A stretch of 27,388 nucleotides of DNA, taken from contig CAMLLB010000059.1 of the NCBI GenBank assembly GCA_946480815.1, positions 1 to 27,388 on the forward strand, written 5' to 3'. Shown here one piece after another: positions 1 to 9,022 of this stretch (its first letter is position 1; each line of letters starts with the position of its first letter). The notes beneath the pieces were generated by a model. It searched no databases and had not been told where the DNA came from. It worked only from the letters and a program-made list of their open reading frames with translations. A program made the translations under genes and the position numbers. Source of the DNA: an uncultured Flavobacteriales bacterium (GTDB lineage Bacteria; Bacteroidota; Bacteroidia; Flavobacteriales; Crocinitomicaceae).

Positions 1-2
1 CG

Positions 3-38
3 ATTGGTGGAGGCGGTGGTCGGGGTAGAGGCCGATAA
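3..38 (+). CDS. C-terminal end of a truncated Gly/Arg-rich protein
   Basis: Frame 3 at the left edge reads Ile followed by GGGGGRGRGR and a TAA stop at 36-38. Only eleven codons are inside the window, so the protein cannot be identified. Gly/Arg-rich (RGG-like) tails are common at the C-termini of bacterial RNA-binding proteins and DEAD-box helicases, which is the only functional hint. The stop codon touches a perfect 40-bp palindrome, as expected for a gene ending at a terminator. The gene would be convergent with yidC. The call rests on amino-acid bias and context only. Confidence 0.45.
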   Translation: MGGGGGRGRGR

Positions 39-77
39 AAACAGTAGGGGCGGAAAATTTTCCGCCCCTACTGTTTT
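38..77. terminator. Bidirectional terminator, perfect 40-bp palindrome
   Basis: The two 20-base halves are exactly complementary, with the centre between 57 and 58 (AAAATTTT). Each arm has a GC-rich core (CAGTAGGGGCGG) and ends in A or T runs, so both strands give a strong hairpin followed by U residues. It lies between the end of the partial plus-strand gene (stop at 36-38) and the yidC stop at 96-98, where both transcripts must end. A GTAGGGGCG...CGCCCCTAC core also resembles dispersed repeats I remember from Bacteroidota genomes, so it may be a repeat serving as a terminator. Confidence 0.8.
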
Positions 78-95
78 AGAATTTTTTATTTTATT

Positions 96-2051
96 CTATT
101 TCTTTCTTCGATTTTTTGCCTGCTCCAGCTGCGCTTTTTGAGCGTCTTCCAAACGTTGCATAAAGCTGGATTTCTTTTTAGGAGCAGCATTCGCTCCTTT
201 TTTAGCTGAATTCACCTGAGCTTCTGCCATTTTCGCTTTCAATTTTTCTTCATCAACGAAGAAACGCTTAATCACAAACATCAGGATGATCGTCATCAAT
301 GTAGAGATAAAGTAGTAATAACTCAAACCTGAAGAATAGTTATTGAAGAAGAAGATCATCATGATCGGGAACATGTACATAATAATTTTCATGTTCGGCA
401 TTCCAGGCTGTTGCTGTTGTGTCATGTTTGACGAATTCAAATGCGTATAAGCCAGGGTTGTTACCGCCATTAACAAGGTAAACAGGGAAACGTGGTTACC
501 ATATAACGGAATGTAGGTCCCGAAATCCCAAATTGAATCGAATGAAGATAAATCGTCTGCCCAAAGGAAACCACGTTGTCTTAAATCGAAAGTTGCAGGG
601 AAGAAGCGGAAAACCGCCAACAAGATCGGCATCTGGAATAACATCGGTACACAACCGGCCAGGGGAGAAGCTCCCGAAGCACGATAAAGCGCCATCATGT
701 CCATTTGCTTTTTCATCGCATCCTCTTTTGTAGGATATTTCGCATTGATCTCATCAATCTGTGGTTTCAGGATCTTCATTTTTGCAGAAGAAACAAACAT
801 TTTCCACTGAACCGGCATCAAAACCAATTTCAGGATGATCGTCAACAATAAAATGGCAAGACCTGCATTCACACCTAAATTCAGGAAGAATGTAAATACC
901 GGTTGAACCGCATACAAGTTGATCCAACGGAAAATTCCCCAACCAAGGTTTAAGATATCGTCGTAATCTTTGTCGTAAGCAGCCAGTGTATGGTAATCAT
1001 TCGGTCCGAAATACCAGGAAAAACTTGCTTTTCCGTCTTTCACGGACTGCATTCCCAAATTCAAACGCGAACGGTACTTACGAATGTGTGTAAAGAATTG
1101 ATCAGAACCTTCTTTATAGTTGGTTGAAGTGAATTTGGTCCCTTTTACTTTGAACCCATTATCTGCATCCAAAATAGAGGAGAAGTAGCTTTGTTTGTAA
1201 GCCACCCATTTCATATCAGTTTCCGCAACTTTATAGCTTTCTGCAACTTCACTGTTCCAGTCTAATTTCCCATCAGCGGATTCATAGCAAATGGTAGACA
1301 CCTTGCGTTGCTCAGAAAGTAATCTTTCCGAACGCAACATTTCCATCTGCCAGTCAAGCATTACTGAATTTGGCAATACTTTACCATTCAGGTCTTTCAT
1401 TTCGATAGTATACCCTAAGTCATAGCCACCTTTCAGATTGTACGTGTAAATGATCGAACCGTCTGCCACATCGTGTTTGAATACAACCTTGTGCTTTGAT
1501 TTTGAAACGATTTCGAATTCTTTGTTCCCCGTTACATATTTGTTTCCTCCGATATTGAAAATCAACTGGTTTTTATGATCCCCGTCTTTAAACAGGTAAA
1601 GTGGTGTAATTTTCCCATCCTTTTTTGCAAAGTCCACGTATGATTCGTATTCCTTCAATTGAACAGCAGAAACAACTCCACCTTTTGTAGAAAAATCCAC
1701 AATTAACTTTTCAGATTCCAAACGAACGATTTCTCCTTTTGCCAAAACATTGGAAGGAACCTTTACTTTAGCAGCAATAATCGTATCTTTCTTTGTCTTT
1801 TCATTAACATAAACCAAACCTCCTTTTTCGTCTTTGATCTGGTTTCCGTTTTTGTCTTTTTTAGCTACAAGAACCGGTTTGTTCTTATTTGCTTTGTCTG
1901 TTGAATCAGCATCTTTCTTTGCCTGTTCTGCTAATTCTTTTTGCTCTTTCTGCTTGGCTTTTACCTCTTTTTCACTTGGCTGGCTCATGTATGTGAACAC
2001 TACCAATAAGGCACCGATAAGCGTAAGACCAATAACTGTATTCCTATCCAT
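96..2051 (-). CDS. yidC: Membrane protein insertase YidC
   Basis: YidC/Oxa1-family insertase of the inner membrane, which inserts and folds membrane proteins alone or with SecYEG and receives substrates from the SRP route. At 651 residues it has the Gram-negative layout. An N-terminal membrane anchor lies at about residues 6-22, then a charged linker and a large periplasmic beta domain (about 100-370). The C-terminal insertase domain has five hydrophobic segments starting near NLYAVQPVFTFFLNLG, followed by the cytoplasmic hairpin (KMKILKPQIDEINAKYP). The C-terminus is very basic (NRRKK), as is usual for ribosome contact. The start codon is 6 bp after the pyrG stop, so the two genes are almost certainly one transcript. 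The pyrG-yidC order is frequent in Bacteroidota. Transcription ends at the palindrome at 38-77. Confidence 0.97.
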   Translation of the reverse strand: MDRNTVIGLTLIGALLVVFTYMSQPSEKEVKAKQKEQKELAEQAKKDADSTDKANKNKPVLVAKKDKNGNQIKDEKGGLVYVNEKTKKDTIIAAKVKVPSNVLAKGEIVRLESEKLIVDFSTKGGVVSAVQLKEYESYVDFAKKDGKITPLYLFKDGDHKNQLIFNIGGNKYVTGNKEFEIVSKSKHKVVFKHDVADGSIIYTYNLKGGYDLGYTIEMKDLNGKVLPNSVMLDWQMEMLRSERLLSEQRKVSTICYESADGKLDWNSEVAESYKVAETDMKWVAYKQSYFSSILDADNGFKVKGTKFTSTNYKEGSDQFFTHIRKYRSRLNLGMQSVKDGKASFSWYFGPNDYHTLAAYDKDYDDILNLGWGIFRWINLYAVQPVFTFFLNLGVNAGLAILLLTIILKLVLMPVQWKMFVSSAKMKILKPQIDEINAKYPTKEDAMKKQMDMMALYRASGASPLAGCVPMLFQMPILLAVFRFFPATFDLRQRGFLWADDLSSFDSIWDFGTYIPLYGNHVSLFTLLMAVTTLAYTHLNSSNMTQQQQPGMPNMKIIMYMFPIMMIFFFNNYSSGLSYYYFISTLMTIILMFVIKRFFVDEEKLKAKMAEAQVNSAKKGANAAPKKKSSFMQRLEDAQKAQLEQAKNRRKK

Positions 2052-2057
2052 TCGTGT

Positions 2058-3686
<1,629 letters not shown>

Positions 3687-3696
3687 CTACGGGGCG

Positions 3697-3704
3697 CAAA
3701 ATTA
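3697..3704 (-). promoter_or_regulatory. Bacteroidota-type -7 promoter box for pyrG-yidC
   Basis: On the minus strand this reads TAATTTTG, an exact match to the Bacteroidota TAnnTTTG box, 25 bp upstream of the pyrG ATG. Transcription would start near 3690-3693, giving a leader of about 20 nt. I could not pick a convincing -33 TTG element at normal spacing. Confidence 0.6.
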
Positions 3705-3884
3705 CATCAAATAAATGAATATACTAGCATGTTTGAGTCGGTTTTTCAGAAATAAAGGCGAATGGTGGAAATATTCATTTTTATCATTCTGAATTATCGG
3801 TGAAATGTAACTAATTCGAAATGAAGGTTAACGAGACATAACATATCAACCTTATTCCGGTTGCGAACAGTTCTCCAAACGTTT

Positions 3885-3930
3885 CAAAACATGATATCAT
3901 GATATTATGTTATCGTTATTTCACGAATAC
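3885..3930. repeat. Intergenic motif, copy A
   Basis: Starts with CAAAACATGATAT, continues with TATGTTATCGTTAT and ends with CACGAATAC. A second version lies at 7969-8007, with the same CAAAACATGATAT, TATGT, TCGTTAT and CGAATA blocks in the same order and orientation. Copy A has an extra CATGATAT (an internal duplication). Both copies lie between two minus-strand genes, downstream of one and upstream of the next. Function unknown. Confidence 0.55.
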
Positions 3931-3948
3931 GCGCAGTGTTTCACGAAT
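3919..3948. repeat. Two TTTCACGAAT direct repeats 20 bp apart
   Basis: TTTCACGAAT occurs exactly at 3919-3928 and again at 3939-3948, so the starts are 20 bp apart, about two helical turns. This spacing is typical of sites for tandem or dimeric regulators, including LytTR proteins. One LytTR regulator is encoded nearby at 6065-6844, but a link is only a guess. Confidence 0.4.
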
Positions 3949-3994
3949 TTGAAACCAACTGAAGAAATAAGCATCTGTAATCAGGGATTTGCAT

Positions 3995-4903
3995 TTAATA
4001 AGGCAATCCATCATTTAAGGATGTTTGAAAATAAAACCGCGGCTTTCTAGCTTCTTTTCTGGTAAAAACATTATTCCCCAGTTTGTCCAGGCGCGGGTAA
4101 TGAGGTGTTCTGCGGACCATTTTCTTTGGAAAAAGAACCAGGTCGTGGCTCATCTTATTCTGGAAAATATGCCTGATCTGCTCACTGTCCCAGCCGAGCC
4201 GTGCACCGGCAGTTTGAACTCCCACAAAACGATGTTTCATTTCTCCGTAAAGAATTCCGTGATTCAATTTACCAAAAGGCCTGGCGGTCAAATCCCTGAA
4301 GCCATTCGGAGCACCGGGAAGTGCCGTTTTATTCCAAATCGTTTCAGCCGTTTCCCCGGTCCAGATTGTCAAACCAACACTTGCTTTATACAAGCTATCG
4401 CGGTAGGAAACTACTAAACTTCCCGTACGAAACCGGTCTTTTGCCTGACCACCGAAAACGTCATTTTCCATTAGGATATCCACACGCTGAATCCCAATAT
4501 TCCAGGCACCGGAACGTTGGGAAGTCCCCAGGCGATCAAGATACCAATAATGAGCATAACCGATGGAATATTCTGATTTTGATTGATGTAAAGAGCCGTC
4601 CCAATCCATGTTTACAGGATTTTTTCCTTTTCCCAACATCAGCACTCCTCCGGTGCTGAATCTAAGCTCTCCGAAATTGGAACGATTTCCCAGGTTTGTC
4701 AGGAAATAGCGTGCAGTTACTCCTGCATTTAATTGCACGAAGTCATTACCCACATATGAATCCAGCTTCACTCCGAGTGAATTTTGATGTGAACCGAAAG
4801 CTACCAGAAGTGTTGCTTTTATTCCCGCATCGGGTTTCCACCGATTTTGGCCTGAAGCCACTACCGAAGACCAAACGAAGAACAGAAACAAGAAGCGATT
4901 CAT
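3995..4903 (-). CDS. Secreted protein resembling polymorphic toxin type 23 family
   Basis: The frame is open from 4957, but the ATG at 4901-4903 is the better start. It gives 302 residues opening with a clean signal peptide (MNRFLFLFFVWSSVVASGQ), whereas the longer form puts 18 polar residues in front of it. The mature part is rich in alternating beta patterns with Gly and aromatic residues. The C-terminal half contains END, DRFRTGSL, LYGEMKHRF, ARLGWDSEQIRHIFQN, an HD pair and FQTSLNDG. From memory, this arrangement recalls the Bacteroidota family named polymorphic toxin type 23 (a predicted RNase fold whose members are often stand-alone secreted proteins). The pattern is not proof of toxicity, and no immunity gene is obvious next to it. 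It may instead be a beta-barrel or structural exported protein. It is divergent from the two-component system at 5031. Confidence 0.6.
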   Translation of the reverse strand: MNRFLFLFFVWSSVVASGQNRWKPDAGIKATLLVAFGSHQNSLGVKLDSYVGNDFVQLNAGVTARYFLTNLGNRSNFGELRFSTGGVLMLGKGKNPVNMDWDGSLHQSKSEYSIGYAHYWYLDRLGTSQRSGAWNIGIQRVDILMENDVFGGQAKDRFRTGSLVVSYRDSLYKASVGLTIWTGETAETIWNKTALPGAPNGFRDLTARPFGKLNHGILYGEMKHRFVGVQTAGARLGWDSEQIRHIFQNKMSHDLVLFPKKMVRRTPHYPRLDKLGNNVFTRKEARKPRFYFQTSLNDGLPY

Positions 4904-4994
4904 GAGAAACGAATTTACAATTTTCAGACCGAAATCGCTCGTCTTCACGAAATACATCCAATTAACCGTTTAAACTACCGTTTATTCCAAACTC

Positions 4995-5026
4995 TTGTAT
5001 TTCGCTTGAGAATTCATTTAACTTTG
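4995..5026 (+). promoter_or_regulatory. Promoter of the LytS/LytTR operon
   Basis: TAACTTTG at 5019-5026 matches the Bacteroidota -7 box TAnnTTTG exactly. A TTG at 4995-4997 lies 21 bp upstream and fits the -33 element. The ATG of the kinase follows only 4 bp after the box, so the transcript would start at or next to the start codon (leaderless or nearly so). Confidence 0.6.
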
Positions 5027-5030
5027 GTTT

Positions 5031-6068
5031 ATGTTTAAAGCGAGAAGGACTTATTGGATGGCACAAATAGGAGGGTGGGCACTTCTTTCTCTTCTCATTT
5101 TTTCGGCTTCTACCTTCTCAAATCAGAGCATCGATCTGAAAACCATCGTTATTTCCACGAGTTGTTTCTTCGTCCTGGGGATTATGCTGACCCATCTCAT
5201 GCGCTATTTTTTCATTGCGATGGGTTGGTTGAATATGCGTTTATCGAATTTGATCCCACGCGTTTTAATCACTTCGATCGTTGTTGCTGCAATTATGTCG
5301 CTTTTAAACATGCTGGTTTCTCACTTTGTATCAAAAGTTCCTTTCAAATTCTCGATTGTGGAGTTCTCATTGGATGTTTCTGCAACCCTGATCTTTTTTG
5401 TATTGTGGAACAGTGTTTACTTTACGTTTCACTTTTTTCAGCGATCACGGGAACAGGAAGTCAGCAACCTGCAATTGACTGCCAGCCACAATGAAATCGA
5501 ATTGAAAAACCTGCGTTCACAGCTCAATCCACACTTTTTGTTTAACTCACTGAATTCCATTCGGGCATTGATCGATATTGAACCTTACCGCGCGCAGGAG
5601 AATATTACAAAGCTTTCCAATTTATTGAGAAAGTCATTGATTATCGGAAGTGAACAATTGGTTCCTTTGGAAGAAGAATTGTCGATTGTACAGGATTATT
5701 TAGACCTGGAAAAAGTGCGATTCGAGGAACGTTTAGAGATCAGACAAGAGTTAGACCCGAAAGTAATGCACTTCCTGATTCCCCCGTTTATTCTGCAAAC
5801 CCTGGTAGAAAATTCCCTGAAACACGGAGTCTCACAATTAATCGAAGGCGGAACCGTTTGGATCCGGACAAAAAAACGCGGTGAATCTATTATCCTGGAA
5901 GTGGAGAACAACGGAAACCTGCGCTCAACACGCAAGGACTCTACCGGGATCGGGATCGCTAATACACTCCGCAGGCTTGAACTGCAATATAAAGGAAAAG
6001 CACATTTTCAATTAAAACAGAACACCCCAAATACCGTTATTGCAATCATAGAAATTAAAGAATCATGA
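5031..6068 (+). CDS. LytS-type sensor histidine kinase
   Basis: Inner-membrane sensor kinase of the His_kinase (PF06580)/HATPase family, which pairs with LytTR response regulators. The 345 residues begin with the YWMAQIGGW segment usual in this group. About four membrane segments follow (roughly 12-30, 38-62, 76-100, 112-136), then a short coiled-coil linker. The phospho-acceptor is His168 in QLNPHFLFNSLN. The ATP-binding domain has the N box LVENSLKHG (258-266) and a G box GIGIANTLRRL (from about 307). There is no extracellular sensing domain, so the signal is probably perceived in or at the membrane. The stop overlaps the regulator start by 4 bp (ATGA), so translation is coupled. A start at Met10 is possible but would cut the conserved N-terminus. 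Confidence 0.95.
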   Translation: MFKARRTYWMAQIGGWALLSLLIFSASTFSNQSIDLKTIVISTSCFFVLGIMLTHLMRYFFIAMGWLNMRLSNLIPRVLITSIVVAAIMSLLNMLVSHFVSKVPFKFSIVEFSLDVSATLIFFVLWNSVYFTFHFFQRSREQEVSNLQLTASHNEIELKNLRSQLNPHFLFNSLNSIRALIDIEPYRAQENITKLSNLLRKSLIIGSEQLVPLEEELSIVQDYLDLEKVRFEERLEIRQELDPKVMHFLIPPFILQTLVENSLKHGVSQLIEGGTVWIRTKKRGESIILEVENNGNLRSTRKDSTGIGIANTLRRLELQYKGKAHFQLKQNTPNTVIAIIEIKES

Positions 6069-6844
6069 GAACTATTATCATTGATGATGAACGACTTGCA
6101 CGTGAAGAGTTAAAGAAACTCTTGAAGGATTATCACGAAATTGAGATTATTGACGAGGCAAAAAATCCGGAGGAAGGAATTGAGAAGATCAAATCTTTGA
6201 AGCCAGACCTGATTTTCCTGGATATCCAAATGCCCGGAATGACCGGCTTCGACATGTTGAAAAAACTGGACGAAATTCCGCAAGTTGTTTTCGTGACTGC
6301 ATTTGATGATTTTGCACTCAAAGCGTTTGAGGTCAATGCATTGGATTATGTACTGAAACCGGTAGATCCTGCCCGTTTAGATGAAACTGTAAAGAAATTA
6401 TTGAACAATTCCGAAGCAGACTTTCAATCGACAGCAAAAGCACCAAAAATTGACCGTTCTTCGCGACCATTAACCATTTCTGATTCGATCTTCATTAAAG
6501 ACGGAGAGAAATGTTTCTACGTTTCCCTGGAAAAGGTGCGTATGTTCGAAAGTGACGGGAACTACGTCAAAGTATATTTCGAAAAGAGCCGGCCGTTGAT
6601 CTTAAGATCTCTAAACAGCCTGGAAGAGCGATTGGAGCCACAACACTTTTTCCGTGCGAATCGAAAATACATTATTAACCTGAACTGGATCCAAAAGGTA
6701 GAAAACTGGTTTAACGGTGGTTTACAGGTAGAATTGAAGCCTTTGATAATTAAAACCACTACCGGAGAAGAAATCCGTGAAGGAGAGAAGATTGAAATTT
6801 CGAGACGCCAGGCAATAAAATTTAAAGAACTGTTTTCGATTTAA
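6065..6844 (+). CDS. LytTR-family response regulator
   Basis: DNA-binding partner of the kinase at 5031-6068. The 259 residues comprise a receiver domain (about 1-112) with acidic Asp7/Asp8, the phosphorylated Asp53 in FLDIQMPG, Thr78 and Lys98. A linker follows, then a LytTR DNA-binding domain (about 137-259) with FESDGNYVKV and FFRANRKYIINLNWI. LytTR proteins bind direct repeats about two helical turns apart. Targets cannot be read from the sequence, though genes for envelope functions are common targets. The stop codon is followed after 4 bp by a large palindromic element that probably ends the transcript. All catalytic residues are present. Confidence 0.95.
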   Translation: MRTIIIDDERLAREELKKLLKDYHEIEIIDEAKNPEEGIEKIKSLKPDLIFLDIQMPGMTGFDMLKKLDEIPQVVFVTAFDDFALKAFEVNALDYVLKPVDPARLDETVKKLLNNSEADFQSTAKAPKIDRSSRPLTISDSIFIKDGEKCFYVSLEKVRMFESDGNYVKVYFEKSRPLILRSLNSLEERLEPQHFFRANRKYIINLNWIQKVENWFNGGLQVELKPLIIKTTTGEEIREGEKIEISRRQAIKFKELFSI

Positions 6845-6848
6845 TCTT

Positions 6849-6943
6849 GTTGTCACTTCGAGTGTTCTGCTCTTATTCTCGATACTTCCCGATAAAATCG
6901 GGAAACTCGAATTGACAGAGCAGAATATATCGAGAAGGACAAC
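6849..6943. repeat. 95-bp nested imperfect palindrome, terminator/REP-like
   Basis: Several paired arms share one centre: GTTGTC (6849-6854) with GACAAC (6938-6943), CTTC with GAAG, TTCTGCTCT (6865-6873) with AGAGCAGAA (6917-6925), and TTCCCGAT (6886-6893) with ATCGGGAA (6897-6904) around an AAA loop. It lies 4 bp after the response regulator stop, between two convergent genes, so it can fold on both transcripts. The size and nested arms resemble REP/MITE-type dispersed repeats more than a simple terminator. Confidence 0.7.
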
Positions 6944-6954
6944 TGAACGAGTTC

Positions 6955-7022
6955 CCATGTCTGTCTCGATAAAATCCTGACGATTCACTTCGTTTCTGTC
7001 AGGATTACTCGACATGACATGG
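6955..7022. repeat. 68-bp second palindrome next to the first
   Basis: Outer arms are CCATGTC (6955-6961) and GACATGG (7016-7022). Inner arms are AATCCTGAC (6973-6981) and GTCAGGATT (6998-7006), with a 16-nt loop; TCTCGA and ACTCGA sit between the arms. It ends 6 bp before the cvfB stop and probably terminates cvfB transcription. Together with 6849-6943 it fills nearly the whole gap between the convergent genes. Confidence 0.65.
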
Positions 7023-7028
7023 AAAGAA

Positions 7029-7862
7029 TCAACTCTCAATTAACGTGATCCCATTTTCGTGAAGGCTTATCAAACGTTGTTTGTAGAGGTTTCCTACAAC
7101 TTGTTTGAACACTTTTTTCGACCAGCCGGTTCGGTATTGTATTTCTTCCGGGCTTGATTTATCTGTCAAATCCAGGAATCCTTCGTTATCATGAAGCATG
7201 GCAAGCAACTTCCTGGAATGCGTATCAATTTTATCATAACCAGGTTTTTCGAGAACAATATCCAATTTACCATCTTCTCTTACTTTCTTCACATATCCCT
7301 TCAGGTTTTCACCCATGCGAACCCTGCGATGTAATTCGTTTTTGAAGATCAGTCCCTGGAATTTGTTATTTACCAGGACTTTTAATCCTAGCTCGGTGAA
7401 TTCCCAAACCATCAGATCTACCATGTCATTTTCCTGGAGCTCATCTTTGACCGGTTCAATATACATTCCAATTCGTGAAGTTCCAACCAAACGCTGAGTC
7501 GCTTCATCAATGTACATGTAGATAAAATAATGCTTTCCTTCTTCCAAAGGTTTCGGTTGTTCACGATAGGGAATAAGCAGGTGTTTTTCAACTCCCCATT
7601 CAGCAAAAGCACCATACTGGTTCACTTCTGCAATTTTCAGGAAAGCAAATTGGTCCACCAACACTTTCGGAGTCAGTGTAGTTGCTATAATTCTTCCTTC
7701 AGAATCCTTATACAAAAACACTTTCACCATATCATCTATCTGAAAAGACGGATCCACATATTTCGTTGGTAACAAAACATCGTTCCCTTCTTCATCTTCC
7801 AGATAAGCTCCCGGAGCCGTAAAACGGTCGAGGCGCAATTCGTTATAAACTCCTAATTCCAC
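7029..7862 (-). CDS. cvfB: CvfB-like S1 RNA-binding protein, GTG start
   Basis: Cytoplasmic RNA-binding protein of the CvfB/YitL family, which affects virulence factor and stress gene expression in Firmicutes; its role in Bacteroidota is not established. An ATG-initiated frame from 7964 would add a Cys-rich, hydrophobic 34-residue leader that does not look like this family. I place the start at the GTG at 7860-7862, giving 277 residues beginning VELGVYNELRLDRF (Val read as Met). This is supported by a TACCTTTG promoter box only 4 bp upstream. Successive S1-like beta modules cover roughly residues 5-65, 70-140 and 145-215 (DVLLPTKY, GAFAEWGV and LKGYVKKVREDGKLDI). A C-terminal winged-helix segment (SPEEIQYRTGWSKKVFKQVV) follows. 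The motifs match the family in order and length. Confidence 0.88.
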   Translation of the reverse strand: MELGVYNELRLDRFTAPGAYLEDEEGNDVLLPTKYVDPSFQIDDMVKVFLYKDSEGRIIATTLTPKVLVDQFAFLKIAEVNQYGAFAEWGVEKHLLIPYREQPKPLEEGKHYFIYMYIDEATQRLVGTSRIGMYIEPVKDELQENDMVDLMVWEFTELGLKVLVNNKFQGLIFKNELHRRVRMGENLKGYVKKVREDGKLDIVLEKPGYDKIDTHSRKLLAMLHDNEGFLDLTDKSSPEEIQYRTGWSKKVFKQVVGNLYKQRLISLHENGITLIES

Positions 7863-7866
7863 AACG

Positions 7867-7874
7867 CAAAGGTA
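7867..7874 (-). promoter_or_regulatory. -7 promoter box for cvfB
   Basis: Reads TACCTTTG on the minus strand, an exact TAnnTTTG match. It ends 4 bp before the GTG at 7860-7862. It favours the GTG start, because the longer ATG frame from 7964 would begin upstream of the promoter. The transcript would be leaderless or nearly so. No good -33 TTG at the usual distance was found. Confidence 0.55.
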
Positions 7875-7968
7875 GTTTAAAATTGACAATTGAAAATGTA
7901 AAAGAAAGTCAAGCTGGAGATTGGTGAAGGAACATTTTGAAATAGCACAGGTAAAGCAACCCAAATAT

Positions 7969-8007
7969 CAAAACATGATATTATGTATTCGTTATATAAC
8001 GAATAAC
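7969..8007. repeat. Intergenic motif, copy B
   Basis: Second version of the motif at 3885-3930. It shares CAAAACATGATAT, TATGT, TTCGTTAT and CGAATA blocks in the same order. This copy contains a perfect 16-bp palindrome (ATTCGTTATATAACGAAT is 18 bp with all arms pairing, 7987-8004). It lies between the end of the universal stress gene and the cvfB promoter. An operator or a small mobile repeat are both possible. Confidence 0.55.
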
Positions 8008-8045
8008 ATTTTTGATTGCTAAAATCCTAAACCAGTATATCCTTC

Positions 8046-8852
8046 TTAGAAATATAAATTCCCGGATTGCTTCGCAGCAATGATCATGCAAGGCAATTTC
8101 AAATCATTGGTAATTAATGACTGAGCGAAATTATCAAATTGAGGAAGTAAACTTTCCGAGTGATACGCAATTGCGATCAGGTCAATCTTCTTCTCATTCA
8201 CGTATCCCATGACTTTTTTGGAGTAACCACCACTGGAAGGAAGCAGATTCACCTCACATTTTGCACCTTTTTCGTCGTATTTGTTACGAATAAGCAAAAC
8301 CCTGTTTTTTGTCTGCTGAGATAATCCTTCATCGGTATGTCTCTCACCGATCACGTGAACAGTTGCATCAAAAATACGCGCTAAATCTCCCGCAGGACTC
8401 ACGATCTGAAGGCTTTCCTTTGTTAAATCGATCGGAACAACGATGTTTTTGATCTCTACGTGCTTGGTTTCCTTTTGTACTATGATAAACGGCACATCGC
8501 AGCTGGTAATCACTTTCATGGCAAAGCTTCCGGTTAATTTCTGGAATCCTTTTGCACCATGTGTTCCCATAAGGATCAATTGGGCATGCTCTCTGTTCGC
8601 AATTTTATTTATATCGGTAAAAATATCTCCGACCGTTACCAATACGAACATCTCCACATTTGTCGGAATTGTCTTGGATTTCACGATCTCCCATAATTTT
8701 GCTTCTACAGCCGCAATTTTGGATTTATTGTCGACCAAATGCAACAGCATAATATCTGTTCTAACGTGCGTACCAAGGAATAAGGCATAGTCCAAAGCAG
8801 TGTTTCCAACCTCAGTTAAATCATGCGGGACGATGTACAAATTTCGACTCAT
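8046..8852 (-). CDS. Universal stress protein with two Usp domains
   Basis: Cytoplasmic UspA-superfamily protein; members bind ATP or act as stress-responsive chaperone-like dimers. The 268 residues form two tandem Usp domains. The first (about 4-145) keeps the nucleotide-binding signature GTHGAKG...TGS (residues 96-109). The second (about 150-268) lacks that glycine pattern and is probably structural, so one protein likely mimics the usual Usp dimer. The start is the first ATG of the frame and gives the typical RNLYIVPHDLTE beginning. It is transcribed alone, and a CTATTTTG sequence 13-20 bp upstream is only an imperfect promoter match. The stress regulating it cannot be read here. Confidence 0.93.
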   Translation of the reverse strand: MSRNLYIVPHDLTEVGNTALDYALFLGTHVRTDIMLLHLVDNKSKIAAVEAKLWEIVKSKTIPTNVEMFVLVTVGDIFTDINKIANREHAQLILMGTHGAKGFQKLTGSFAMKVITSCDVPFIIVQKETKHVEIKNIVVPIDLTKESLQIVSPAGDLARIFDATVHVIGERHTDEGLSQQTKNRVLLIRNKYDEKGAKCEVNLLPSSGGYSKKVMGYVNEKKIDLIAIAYHSESLLPQFDNFAQSLITNDLKLPCMIIAAKQSGNLYF

Positions 8853-8992
8853 AGCGATTATTTTTCACCAAAATAGCCAAAAAAACGATTCAGTAAGAGT
8901 ATTAATTTTTAACATTTTAATGTTGATCGAATATTTCACCGATTATTCACCGATTTTAACGAAGATTGGCGGCAGGGTTTCTTAGCACCATC

Positions 8993-9000
8993 TAATTTTG
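8993..9000 (+). promoter_or_regulatory. -7 promoter box for the metallophosphoesterase
   Basis: TAATTTTG matches TAnnTTTG exactly, 22 bp before the ATG at 9023. A TTG at 8966-8968 is 24 bp upstream, slightly longer than the usual spacing for a -33 element. Confidence 0.5.
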
Positions 9001-9022
9001 TTTATGCTTTAAAAAGTTTCAC

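Noticed and set aside
4904..4957. Upstream ATG of the toxin-23-like gene
   Set aside because: It would place 18 polar residues before a clean signal peptide; the ATG at 4901-4903 is preferred.
7863..7964. N-terminal extension of cvfB from the ATG at 7964
   Set aside because: The extra residues do not fit the family and the frame would start upstream of the promoter box at 7867-7874.
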